64,000 nt of DNA, from the NCBI GenBank assembly GCA_964554125.1, contig CAZKNG010000001.1:18961-82960 (forward strand), in the 5' to 3' direction. The position numbers and the translations under genes were made by a program. This DNA is from JAGHBT01 sp035311885. Its GTDB lineage: Bacteria > Krumholzibacteriota > Krumholzibacteriia > Krumholzibacteriales > WJIX01. The notes beneath the pieces were generated by a model, which did not search any database, had not been told where the DNA came from, and saw only the letters and a list, made by a program, of their open reading frames with translations. Below, piece by piece: positions 8,108 through 15,623 of the stretch. The stretch's first letter is position 1. Each line of letters begins with the position of its first letter.

Positions 8108-9409
8108 TCAGCCCGTTCTTTTCCACTTCCCGGCCAAAAATATCCCCTTTACACGTCCTTTGAATTTCCTGTCCACGAGGGGAGTGTTTATCGATTTTGA
8201 TTTGTTTACCTCTTTGCTGAATGTCCATTCTTCATCAAGATCTATAACTGCCAGATCCGCGGGCTCTGAGCTGTTTAATCTTCCTCCGGGAAGACCCAGC
8301 ACCTCCGCGGGAGCAGATGTCATCAAAGATACAAGATCTATCAGTTCCAGATCGCCGGGCATAACCAGTTCAGTATAGAGATGAGAAAAAGCCGTTTGAA
8401 GCCCTATCATACCAGGCGGCGCAAAATTGAATTCAACCTGTTTGGCAATCTCATTATGAGGAGCGTGATCAGTTGCTATACAATCAATCGTCCCATTCTT
8501 AAGCGCCTTTTTTAATGCCTTTATGTCCTGCTGTGTTCTAAGGGGAGGATTAACCTTTAAATTCCTGTCGTAATCTTTCAGCTCAGAATCATCCATAGTC
8601 AAATGGTGTGGAGTCACTTCTGCGGTAACAGGAAGACCCTTCTTTTTAGCCTCTTTAATCAGCTGCACTGAACCGGAAGTGCTCACATGGGCAATATGAA
8701 GCCTGCAGCCGGTTAATTTAGAAAGCGATATATCCCTGGCCACGGCAATTTCCTCCGCCTCTGCCGGTATCCCCGAAAGCCCCAGCTTGGTGGAATAAAA
8801 TCCTTCATTCATTAATCCGCCCCCCGATAGACTCGCATCTTCACAGTGGGAAACAATCGGTAATTCAAGCATACGGGCGTACTGAAGAGCACTTCGCATA
8901 ACCTTGGCGTTCTCGACAAATTTACCGTCGTCACTCAGTGCTACTATCCCCGCCTCTTTTAACAGATGAAACTCGTTTATATCCCTTCCCTCGAGCCCTT
9001 TAGTAACCGCTCCTATTACATACAGCCTGCACTGACCCGCTGCTTTATTCTTATCCATAAGATATCTGACGACACTCGGATCATCCACGACGGGATCAGT
9101 ATTTGCCATACAGACGACCGAAGTATATCCACCTGCCGCCGCTGCAGCGGTACCGGTGGCAACGGTTTCACTTTCTTCATATCCCGGTTCCCTGAGATGA
9201 CTGTGAATATCTATAAAACCAGGCGTTACCAGATATCCTTCAGCCTCAAAAACCGGTAGATCGGTATCCACACTCTTCTTCCAGACGACTTCTTCAATTC
9301 TGCCCCTCTTTATGTGAATAGAACCTGTCTTTAGAGTTCGAGATGCAGTATCGGCGAGCTTAGCCCCGGCTATCCAGAATTCACTTTTATTTTTCCATTT
9401 GTTGATCAT
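8108..9409 (-). CDS. pyrC: Dihydroorotase
   Basis: Zinc amidohydrolase cyclising carbamoyl-aspartate to dihydroorotate, 433 residues, as usual for type I (PyrC/AllB-like). Metal and catalytic residues are visible: DIHSHLREPG with His69 and His71, the aspartate of ALSDDGKF (160-161), SHCED with His188, HIAHVS with His241, and ATDHAPH with the catalytic Asp. No carbamylated lysine motif is seen; the Asp in SDDG suggests the Aquifex-like subclass that uses Asp as a bridging ligand. GGAG lies 5 bases before the ATG. pyrB precedes it with a 27-base gap. Confidence 0.96.
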   Translation of the reverse strand: MINKWKNKSEFWIAGAKLADTASRTLKTGSIHIKRGRIEEVVWKKSVDTDLPVFEAEGYLVTPGFIDIHSHLREPGYEESETVATGTAAAAAGGYTSVVCMANTDPVVDDPSVVRYLMDKNKAAGQCRLYVIGAVTKGLEGRDINEFHLLKEAGIVALSDDGKFVENAKVMRSALQYARMLELPIVSHCEDASLSGGGLMNEGFYSTKLGLSGIPAEAEEIAVARDISLSKLTGCRLHIAHVSTSGSVQLIKEAKKKGLPVTAEVTPHHLTMDDSELKDYDRNLKVNPPLRTQQDIKALKKALKNGTIDCIATDHAPHNEIAKQVEFNFAPPGMIGLQTAFSHLYTELVMPGDLELIDLVSLMTSAPAEVLGLPGGRLNSSEPADLAVIDLDEEWTFSKEVNKSKSINTPLVDRKFKGRVKGIFLAGKWKRTG

Positions 9410-9436
9410 TAAAACTCCTCAGTTTTTTCTTGGAAA

Positions 9437-10393
9437 CTATTTCTTTTCTACCTTTGCTTCTCCGCTCTTGCCGCCGGCGATCAGAAATAAAACCGCCATC
9501 CTGACAGCAACTCCATTCGTTACCTGAGGCAATATCACAGCCTGCTTACCATCGGCAACATGCTGACTTATTTCCACCCCTCTGTTCATAGGCCCCGGAT
9601 GCATAACAATACAATCATTCCTGGCACTTCTGAGAACTTCAGATGAAACTCCGAAAACAGTAAAGTACTCTCTTAGACTGGGAAATAGCTTGTTTTTCTG
9701 ACGTTCCAGCTGTATACGCAAAATATTAATCGCGTCAGCATCGGAGACGGCTTTTCTAAGATCGTACTCTATCTTTACTCCTCCGTCGCCGAGATTCTCT
9801 ACTTCAGGCGGCATCATAGTGGGCGGGCCGCAAACCGTAACCTCCGCCCCCATTCTGGTCAAACCCCAGATATTGGAACGGGCTACTCTGCTGTGCATAA
9901 TATCCCCTATAATAGTCACTTTTTTCCCTTTTAATGTTCCCCATCTCTGTCTGAGAGTCAACATGTCAAGCAAAGCCTGCGTTGGATGTTCATGCTGGCC
10001 GTCACCCGCGTTAACAATCGAAGCATCGAGAAATTCAGATAGAAATCTGTGAGCTCCTGAACTGCCGTGTCGCATCACAACAATATCAACCTTCATAGCT
10101 TCGATATTCTCAGCTGTATCACGGAGGCTCTCTCCCTTTTTAACCGATGAAGTAGCTTTCGAGAAATTAACAATGTCGGCGCTGAGTCTCTTCTCCGCGA
10201 GTTCAAAACTCATTTTAGTTCTGGTGCTTGGCTCATAAAAGAGGTTCGCGATTGTTATCCCCCTGAGAGCCGGAACTTTCTTAATTGCCCTCTCTGAAAC
10301 TTCCTTGAAATTATCAGCCGTATCCAGAATCAGCTCTATCTCCCCGGAAGACAGCTCTTCAAGTCCCAGAAGATTCTTTTGATTGTACCGCAC
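9437..10393 (-). CDS. pyrB: Aspartate carbamoyltransferase, catalytic chain
   Basis: Joins carbamoyl phosphate and aspartate. The carbamoyl-phosphate motif is FYEPSTRTKMSFE (Ser56-Thr59). RHGSSGAHRFL and HEHPTQALLDMLTLRQ (about residues 130-150) match the family. The aspartate-domain signature MHPGPMNRGVEIS is near residue 270. Length is 318 residues, as expected. The GTG start follows GGGGGTAAG. No pyrI regulatory chain is nearby, so the enzyme is presumably unregulated or regulated only at the RNA level through pyrR. carAB and pyrE are absent from the window. Confidence 0.97.
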   Translation of the reverse strand: MRYNQKNLLGLEELSSGEIELILDTADNFKEVSERAIKKVPALRGITIANLFYEPSTRTKMSFELAEKRLSADIVNFSKATSSVKKGESLRDTAENIEAMKVDIVVMRHGSSGAHRFLSEFLDASIVNAGDGQHEHPTQALLDMLTLRQRWGTLKGKKVTIIGDIMHSRVARSNIWGLTRMGAEVTVCGPPTMMPPEVENLGDGGVKIEYDLRKAVSDADAINILRIQLERQKNKLFPSLREYFTVFGVSSEVLRSARNDCIVMHPGPMNRGVEISQHVADGKQAVILPQVTNGVAVRMAVLFLIAGGKSGEAKVEKK

Positions 10394-10429
10394 CTTACCC
10401 CCTTACTTGATTATCATCAGTAACAATGT

Positions 10430-11134
10430 CTATTTCTTTTTCGATCCCGGTTTCCTTTTTTTCTTCTGCCCGCCGGATTTGCCTTTCCCTGATTTCGAGG
10501 AACTCTTTCGTTTCTTGTTTGAAGAAGTTCCCCCGGACTCCTTTGACTCTCCAGCTATACTCTTTTTCCCTTCATCCTCTTTTACTCCGGAAACCACTTC
10601 TCCTAAAATAACCTTTTCTTCTCCATCGGTTTCCTTTAAAAAGACCCTTACAGTTTCATAACTTGAAGTGGGAACGTTTTTCCCAACAGAATCGGCACGT
10701 ATCGGAAATTCTCTGTGCCCCCTGTCAACAAGAACGGCAAGCCTGATAACCTTTGGCCTGCCAAAGTCGATAAGTTCATCTAAAGCCGCCCTGACGGTAC
10801 GGCCCGTGGATAATACATCATCGATCAGAACAACGACCTTCTCATTTATGTCAACGGGAATTTCTGTATTGCCGACCACAGGATTTGAAGCAATCATCTG
10901 TACGTCATCCCTGTATAAAGTGATATCAAGAGCTCCTACCGGTACATCTACCCCCTCAAATCCCTGGATGAGACCCGCTATACGTTCAGCCAGAGGTACA
11001 CCCCGTTTTCTTATTCCGACCAGAACAAGATCTCCAACACCTCTGTTGTTCTCGACAATTTCATGAGCGATTCTCATAATGGTGCGGCGAATCTGGGTAC
11101 CATCCATAACAACCGCTTTTCTTAAAATATCCAA
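10430..11134 (-). CDS. pyrR: PyrR regulator / uracil phosphoribosyltransferase with a Lys-rich tail
   Basis: RNA-binding attenuation regulator of pyr operons with uracil phosphoribosyltransferase activity in many members. LDILRKAVVMDGTQIRRTI aligns with the usual PyrR N-terminus. The PRPP loop is VVLIDDVLSTGRTVRAALD (102-120), and LVDRGHREFPIRADSVGK (138-155) is typical. I prefer the TTG at 11134 because AGGAGG lies 8 bases ahead; the TTG at 11140 is only 2 bases away. The core ends near residue 180, where PyrR normally stops. About 50 more residues follow, very rich in Lys, Ser and Gly and ending RKPGSKKK. The extension has the same strand and no frameshift. It heads the operon behind the attenuator at 11224-11288. 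Confidence 0.95.
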   Translation of the reverse strand: MDILRKAVVMDGTQIRRTIMRIAHEIVENNRGVGDLVLVGIRKRGVPLAERIAGLIQGFEGVDVPVGALDITLYRDDVQMIASNPVVGNTEIPVDINEKVVVLIDDVLSTGRTVRAALDELIDFGRPKVIRLAVLVDRGHREFPIRADSVGKNVPTSSYETVRVFLKETDGEEKVILGEVVSGVKEDEGKKSIAGESKESGGTSSNKKRKSSSKSGKGKSGGQKKKRKPGSKKK

Positions 11135-11208
11135 ATGCAAAACCTCCTTACAGCCGGTAACATATACTAAACCGTTGTATCCATAAAATATTTTCAGACA
11201 ATCAATTA

Positions 11209-11223
11209 GCCCGGCAACCGGGC
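11209..11223. other. Perfect 6-bp hairpin downstream of the pyr attenuator
   Basis: GCCCGG CAA CCGGGC is a perfect 6-bp stem with a three-base loop, directly after the T-run of the pyr terminator in the direction of pyrR. Read on the plus strand it is followed by eight A residues. In the pyrR transcript it would fold just downstream of the attenuator. It could stabilise the readthrough transcript's 5' end or simply be part of a nested structure; no function is established. Confidence 0.5.
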
Positions 11224-11249
11224 AAAAAAAATCCCCCCGTACCGGGAGG
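11224..11249 (-). terminator. Intrinsic terminator of the pyr leader (attenuator)
   Basis: Read on the minus strand: CCTCCC (11249-11244), loop GGTAC, GGGGGG (11238-11233), one A, then eight T (11231-11224). This is a rho-independent terminator about 90 bases before pyrR. Its 5' arm is complementary over 8 bp to an upstream segment (11276-11283), giving a mutually exclusive antiterminator. Confidence 0.8.
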
Positions 11250-11271
11250 TATCTGACTCTCTCTTCCCTTG

Positions 11272-11288
11272 CCGGCCTCCCGGACCGG
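11272..11288 (-). promoter_or_regulatory. Candidate PyrR-binding hairpin / antiterminator arm
   Basis: The minus strand reads CCGGTCCGGGAGGCCGG, a 4-bp CCGG/CCGG stem with a purine-rich loop. It resembles the PyrR-binding loop consensus (UCC-N-G-N-GAGG), though it is one base shorter. The internal CCGGGAGG (11283-11276) is the exact reverse complement of CCTCCCGG in the terminator 5' arm. The leader can therefore form either antiterminator or binding-hairpin plus terminator, the classic PyrR anti-antitermination design. The binding-site match is imperfect, so its identity is inferred from layout. Confidence 0.65.
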
Positions 11289-11471
11289 ATTAAAAGGATA
11301 TCTTCACTATACTAACCCCAACAAAAAGGTAATACAACCCTTTTTTTAAATTTTTTAAGAACAAACGTCTTATAAACTGATAACTAACTTCTTTTATATT
11401 TACTTACAAACCGGACTCCGGGCGGATGAATAAAAAAAAGGCCGGATTTTTCTTGGCGCTTCTCGTATATC

Positions 11472-12368
11472 TCATGCTTTTCCCTTTCTCCTCTCCGCGA
11501 TAACGCCCAGTTGAGAGATGATCATCCCGGCGAACATAAGAGTACATCCGGCAATTCCTCTGACGGAAAGAACTTCTCCCAATATCAACCAACCGCCCAG
11601 AACAGCAAAAACCGCTTCAAAACTCATAATAATCGAAGCGTGTGCCGCGGGAGTGTGCCTTTGGGCCAGGATCTGAAATGTATAAGCAACCCCTACGGAG
11701 AAAACTCCTCCGTAAATTATCGGCACGGCTGCCAGGTAGAGCGAGTTTAAACTTATCACTTCTGTAAAGATAGAAACGGCAAGGCTTAAAAGAGAACATA
11801 CGGCGCACTGAATGAAGGCGAGAATCAGCGGATCTATACTTTTTGAAAAGGAGCCGATCAGAAGAACGTGTCCGGCCCAGAAAAAGGCTCCTGCAAATAC
11901 CAGAATGTCCCCCTTGACCAACCTCAGCCCCCCCGCAATCGAGAGCAGATAAAGCCCTGTAACGGCAAGCACAGCTCCGAGCCATGTTCTCCACCCGACC
12001 CGCCTCTTCCAGAAAAAGCCTGCCATAGGAACAATAACAACATACAACCCCGTAATAAAGCCGGCCTTACCCGCAGTTGTATAAACAACACCGACCTGCT
12101 GAAGGGAGGAGGCGATAAATAGAAACAGCCCGGCTGAAAAACCGCTGACCAGAACATGTCTTCTTTTTCCTGTCCAGCCGTAACCGAACTTAAATCTTCT
12201 AACAAGGACAAAGGGAGACAGAACAAGAGCGGCAAGAGCAAAACGGACACCGTTAAAAATAAACGGCCCGACATACTTCATTCCCAAGCGCTGAGCGACA
12301 AAAGCAAATCCCCATATAGCAGCTGTAAGAAACAGCAGACAGTCATATCGTATTATCTTGCTTTTCAA
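11472..12368 (-). CDS. EamA/DMT-superfamily transporter
   Basis: A 298-residue inner-membrane protein with ten hydrophobic segments in two EamA halves. AAIWGFAFVAQRLGMKYV near residues 16-33 is the typical first-repeat start, and SFEAVFAVLGGWLILGE near 252-268 is the highly conserved second-repeat motif. Members export amino acids or metabolites; the substrate is unknown. TTG is the likely start, with GGGG shortly upstream. It is transcribed toward the pyr promoter region, with about 180 bases separating its stop from the pyr leader. Downstream 11404-11471 has A/T runs around CCGG segments but no clean terminator. Confidence 0.88.
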   Translation of the reverse strand: MKSKIIRYDCLLFLTAAIWGFAFVAQRLGMKYVGPFIFNGVRFALAALVLSPFVLVRRFKFGYGWTGKRRHVLVSGFSAGLFLFIASSLQQVGVVYTTAGKAGFITGLYVVIVPMAGFFWKRRVGWRTWLGAVLAVTGLYLLSIAGGLRLVKGDILVFAGAFFWAGHVLLIGSFSKSIDPLILAFIQCAVCSLLSLAVSIFTEVISLNSLYLAAVPIIYGGVFSVGVAYTFQILAQRHTPAAHASIIMSFEAVFAVLGGWLILGEVLSVRGIAGCTLMFAGMIISQLGVIAERRKGKA

Positions 12369-12448
12369 TTAACCCCATTTCATAAAGAAAATTATCCAAA
12401 AAATCAGTTTGATGCCGTCCGGCATAGCTGATGATCATTAATGATGGT

Positions 12449-13624
12449 TTAACGTTTATTCACGCCGCCGGCACAGGAGTACATATAAACCGCGAATGAA
12501 GCCAGCCAGTGTTCTCCTTCATAATTACCGGTTGCAACGCGACTGAGCGCGTCATCAGAGTGCAAATCAGCTGCTTCAAATATTATCCTGCGCGCGGGGT
12601 CTCCGAATTTAAGAGATTTACCAATTCCATAGAGACACCATGCACGGCTCAAGTTTAGACCATCGAGGTGAACTATTTTAGGATCACTTCGATCAGATAC
12701 TTCGGCAGGTTTCAGTAGATTTTCAGGATATCCCTTATTAAGCGCCGGCAGAAATCCGTGGAACCATTCTCCGAATTCGTCCCGCTTAAAAACCCTTCTC
12801 ATCAGATCAGCTTCAACAAGACACGGTGAAAGGAAATCATCTCCGTCGGGCTCCCATGAACCGGGGCATTTCCGGTCATCGGCAAAATAATCTATGCTTC
12901 TCGCAACAATCACCTCTTCCAATTCAGAAAGATCCGCCGCCCGGGCATAATCAAGCGCGAAAGCTAATCCGAAAGCGGTATTGGCATGCACACCTCTTCT
13001 GATCGGATATGTCTGCTTGGGAATAAATGAAAGATACCGGTCAACTATATTATCAGTCAGAGGCTGAAGATTCCTGCTCCATCTCTCAGCGGCGGGGTCA
13101 TCCCACTCAAGAAGCTCCTGGGAAAGTTTTAGAAGCCACGCCCAGCCGTACATCCGCTCAAATGATCTGCGTCCCGGCTGGTTTAAGTATCTGACTTCAG
13201 CTTCTATATTTCTCTCTGTAAGGTTGCCATCGAGAACGGAACGTAAACTGTCAGCCTCCGGCAGTTCGGGGAAGATCCTAAGCAGGCGCGTCATCATCCA
13301 GTGCGCGTGCACGCAGGAATGCCAATCAAAACAACCGTTGAAAGCGGGATGCAGCTGCGAGGGACTTTTGACTTCACTGCGGTCATTGATCACATGAGAA
13401 AGCTTAGCAGGATACTCCTTCCTCACGCACCTGAGGGCTATACGAGCGAACGCTGAAGCGGTCCCACTTGAAAGAGCAGCTTTGCGACTCCGCCCAGCCG
13501 GAGCAGCCGCGTTCTTAATGCGGTCGGAACCCGCGCCGTTAACCTGCTGAGCAAATAAAAAAGAAAATATAACCGTAATAATAAAAGTTTGAACAGACTT
13601 TAAGCGGTACACATTTTTCTGCAA
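12449..13624 (-). CDS. DUF2891 family secreted protein
   Basis: Uncharacterised DUF2891 protein, probably exported. I start at the TTG at 13624, which has AAGGAG 8 bases ahead and gives the leader LQKNVYRLKSVQTFIITV up to a cleavage-like site after VNGA. An upstream in-frame GTG at 13672 adds a charged stretch without a ribosome-binding site. The family hallmark is HPAFNGCFDWHSCVHAHW, followed by YGWAWLLKLSQEL, HANTAFGLAFALDYAR and LNLSRAWCLYGI. The all-helical pattern and the paired His/Asp/Trp suggest an (alpha/alpha) toroid like those in glycoside-acting proteins, but no activity is known. Length is 391 residues. Confidence 0.85.
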   Translation of the reverse strand: MQKNVYRLKSVQTFIITVIFSFLFAQQVNGAGSDRIKNAAAPAGRSRKAALSSGTASAFARIALRCVRKEYPAKLSHVINDRSEVKSPSQLHPAFNGCFDWHSCVHAHWMMTRLLRIFPELPEADSLRSVLDGNLTERNIEAEVRYLNQPGRRSFERMYGWAWLLKLSQELLEWDDPAAERWSRNLQPLTDNIVDRYLSFIPKQTYPIRRGVHANTAFGLAFALDYARAADLSELEEVIVARSIDYFADDRKCPGSWEPDGDDFLSPCLVEADLMRRVFKRDEFGEWFHGFLPALNKGYPENLLKPAEVSDRSDPKIVHLDGLNLSRAWCLYGIGKSLKFGDPARRIIFEAADLHSDDALSRVATGNYEGEHWLASFAVYMYSCAGGVNKR

Positions 13625-13757
13625 GGTCCTTTCTCCTTCTCTGATAACGATTAATTTAATCCAAATCCTCACTTATATTTACTAATTATCAGATATTGAA
13701 AACCTGCGGGTTCATCAAATCCTGATAAAACCCTATTTTCTGATTTTTAGATTTTTT

Positions 13758-13786
13758 TTGACAAAATGACAAGTTATTTTTATTAT
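13758..13786 (+). promoter_or_regulatory. Sigma70-type promoter of the gliding-type ABC operon
   Basis: TTGACA (13758-13763), exactly 17 bases, then TATTAT (13781-13786). The -35 box is perfect and the -10 box differs from consensus at one position. It lies in an AT-rich divergent spacer and points to the ABC operon, giving an untranslated leader of about 130 bases. Confidence 0.75.
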
Positions 13787-13925
13787 CTTGAAAAATAAGC
13801 AGTCTTGAAATTATAGGTTTTTTTCTTAACTTACTTAAAGAAATAACAGTTAGAAATTTTGGAACTATCTATCAAGAACTATTGTAACAAATATAAAATA
13901 TATATTAATAAAAAGGAGATCTGGT

Positions 13926-14861
13926 ATGATAGAATTCAAACAGTTGACTAAGTACTATGGGGACCTTTGCGCTCTGGATAAAGTCGATCTTACAATAGAA
14001 AGGGGACAGATACTCGGACTCCTTGGACCAAACGGTGCCGGCAAAACAACGGCAATGCGGATTCTGACCGGATATCTTGTTCCGACCACAGGCACAATCG
14101 AAGCAAGGGGACTTTCCATTGAAAAGGATATTCACAAAATAAAAGAGATGATCGGGTACCTTCCCGAATCGGCACCTCTCTACGAAAATATGATAGTCTA
14201 TGAATACCTCGACTATATTGCGAATGTGCGAGGATTAGAAGAAGAGAAGAAACGTAAGCGTCTATCTGAACTGGCTGACATATGCGGCCTGCGGGAAAAC
14301 ATGCACCGTCCCATACACGAACTGTCCAAAGGGTATAAACAGCGTGTGGGACTTGCTCACGCGATAATGGCCGACCCTGAGATTCTTGTGCTTGACGAAC
14401 CGACAACGGGTCTCGATCCCAACCAGATAGTTGAGATCCGCGATATCATAAAAAAAATCGGAAGAGAAAAGACAGTAATCCTGTCCACTCACATACTGAG
14501 CGAGGTCGAAGCAACTTGTGACAGAATTGTTATTATTAACCGCGGCAGTATCGTCGCGGATGGAAGTACCGAGGAACTCAAACAAACCACAAAAACCGAA
14601 TACACCGTCAATATTTCACTCAAAAACGCGGAATTCGGGGATGTGAAAAGCAGGCTTGACCAGATAGAAGAAATAAAAGAGATAGAAAGTGCTGGTAAGA
14701 ATAACGGAATCCTGTCAGTTAAACTTTCATGTCATACTGAAAAGGATATCAGAGAATCGATATACGGAAAAATAAAAGAGCAGAACTGGATTCTTGTTGA
14801 AATGACGAGGGATGTTAAGAGTCTCGAGAGAATATTCGGTGAATTGACCAAAGAAAATTAA
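13926..14861 (+). CDS. gldA: ABC transporter ATPase, GldA type
   Basis: ATP-binding subunit, 311 residues. Walker A is GPNGAGKTT (34-42), the signature LSKGYKQR (133-140), and Walker B ILVLDEPTTGLDP (153-165). The switch His is in STHILSEVE. The C-terminal about 90 residues form the accessory domain seen in GldA/CcmA-type ATPases. It starts an operon with an ABC-2-like permease, a GldG-like protein and a DUF4340 protein. In Bacteroidetes GldA-GldF-GldG is needed for gliding and type IX secretion; more distant homologues are widespread and of unknown substrate. AAGGAG lies 7 bases before the ATG. Confidence 0.92.
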   Translation: MIEFKQLTKYYGDLCALDKVDLTIERGQILGLLGPNGAGKTTAMRILTGYLVPTTGTIEARGLSIEKDIHKIKEMIGYLPESAPLYENMIVYEYLDYIANVRGLEEEKKRKRLSELADICGLRENMHRPIHELSKGYKQRVGLAHAIMADPEILVLDEPTTGLDPNQIVEIRDIIKKIGREKTVILSTHILSEVEATCDRIVIINRGSIVADGSTEELKQTTKTEYTVNISLKNAEFGDVKSRLDQIEEIKEIESAGKNNGILSVKLSCHTEKDIRESIYGKIKEQNWILVEMTRDVKSLERIFGELTKEN

Positions 14862-14897
14862 CTCTTGAACTGTTCGATCAAATAAAGGAGAAAAAAT

Positions 14898-15611
14898 ATG
14901 CTGAAATCGCGTAATATAGCTCAAATATTCAAAAAGGAATTTACTGTATATTTCATATCTCCAATTGCCTACATAGTAATATCAATATTCCTGATTGTAA
15001 CGGGATGGTTTTTCTTCTCAACATTCTTTCTCTATAACCAGGCGGAATTGAGAAGCTTCTTTTCCCTTTTGCCGACAACATTTTCATTTATCATACCAGC
15101 TGTAACAATGCACCTCTTTTCGCAAGAATTGAGCTCCGGTTCATACGAGGTGCTTCTCACTCTCCCTGTCTCGACCAAAGATATTATCGCGGGTAAATTC
15201 CTCGCCGCCCTGGCCTTTGTCGTAATTATGCTGTTGCCTACGGTAAGTTACGCGATTTCAGTATCTTTTCTGGGAGACCTTGATTGGGGACCCATAGCGG
15301 GCGGGTATCTTGGAGCAATTCTGCTTGGAGGAATGTTTACATCAATAGGACTCTTCACGTCTGGCCTCACAAAGAACCAGATAATCGCTCTGCTTGCGGC
15401 AATAGGAATCTGTTTCGCTTTGACAATGATCGACAACCTGCTCTTTTTCCTGCCTGAGTCATTGCTGGGCTTTTTCCAGCAGCTCGGAGCGGGATATCAT
15501 TTTCGCAACATCACCAAGGGAATAATAGATTCAAGAGATATAATATATTTTCTAAGCTTTATCTTTATCGCTCTATACGCGGCCTACCTGGTAATGCAGG
15601 AGAAAAAGTAG
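14898..15611 (+). CDS. gldF: ABC-2 family permease, GldF type
   Basis: A 237-residue inner-membrane permease with about six hydrophobic segments. The N-terminal IFKKEFTVYFISPIAYIVI is characteristic of the GldF/ABC-2 group, where a cytoplasmic amphipathic start precedes the first helix. QELSSGSYEVLLTLPVS (77-93) matches the conserved coupling loop facing the ATPase. It lies 36 bases after the ATPase gene with AAAGGAG ahead, and 12 bases before the GldG-like gene, so it is clearly in one operon. Confidence 0.9.
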   Translation: MLKSRNIAQIFKKEFTVYFISPIAYIVISIFLIVTGWFFFSTFFLYNQAELRSFFSLLPTTFSFIIPAVTMHLFSQELSSGSYEVLLTLPVSTKDIIAGKFLAALAFVVIMLLPTVSYAISVSFLGDLDWGPIAGGYLGAILLGGMFTSIGLFTSGLTKNQIIALLAAIGICFALTMIDNLLFFLPESLLGFFQQLGAGYHFRNITKGIIDSRDIIYFLSFIFIALYAAYLVMQEKK

Positions 15612-15623
15612 AAGGGGGAAGTA

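Noticed and set aside
11404..11460. Terminator after the EamA gene
   Set aside because: A-rich and T-rich tracts flank CCGG segments, but no stem with a reasonable loop precedes the T-run.
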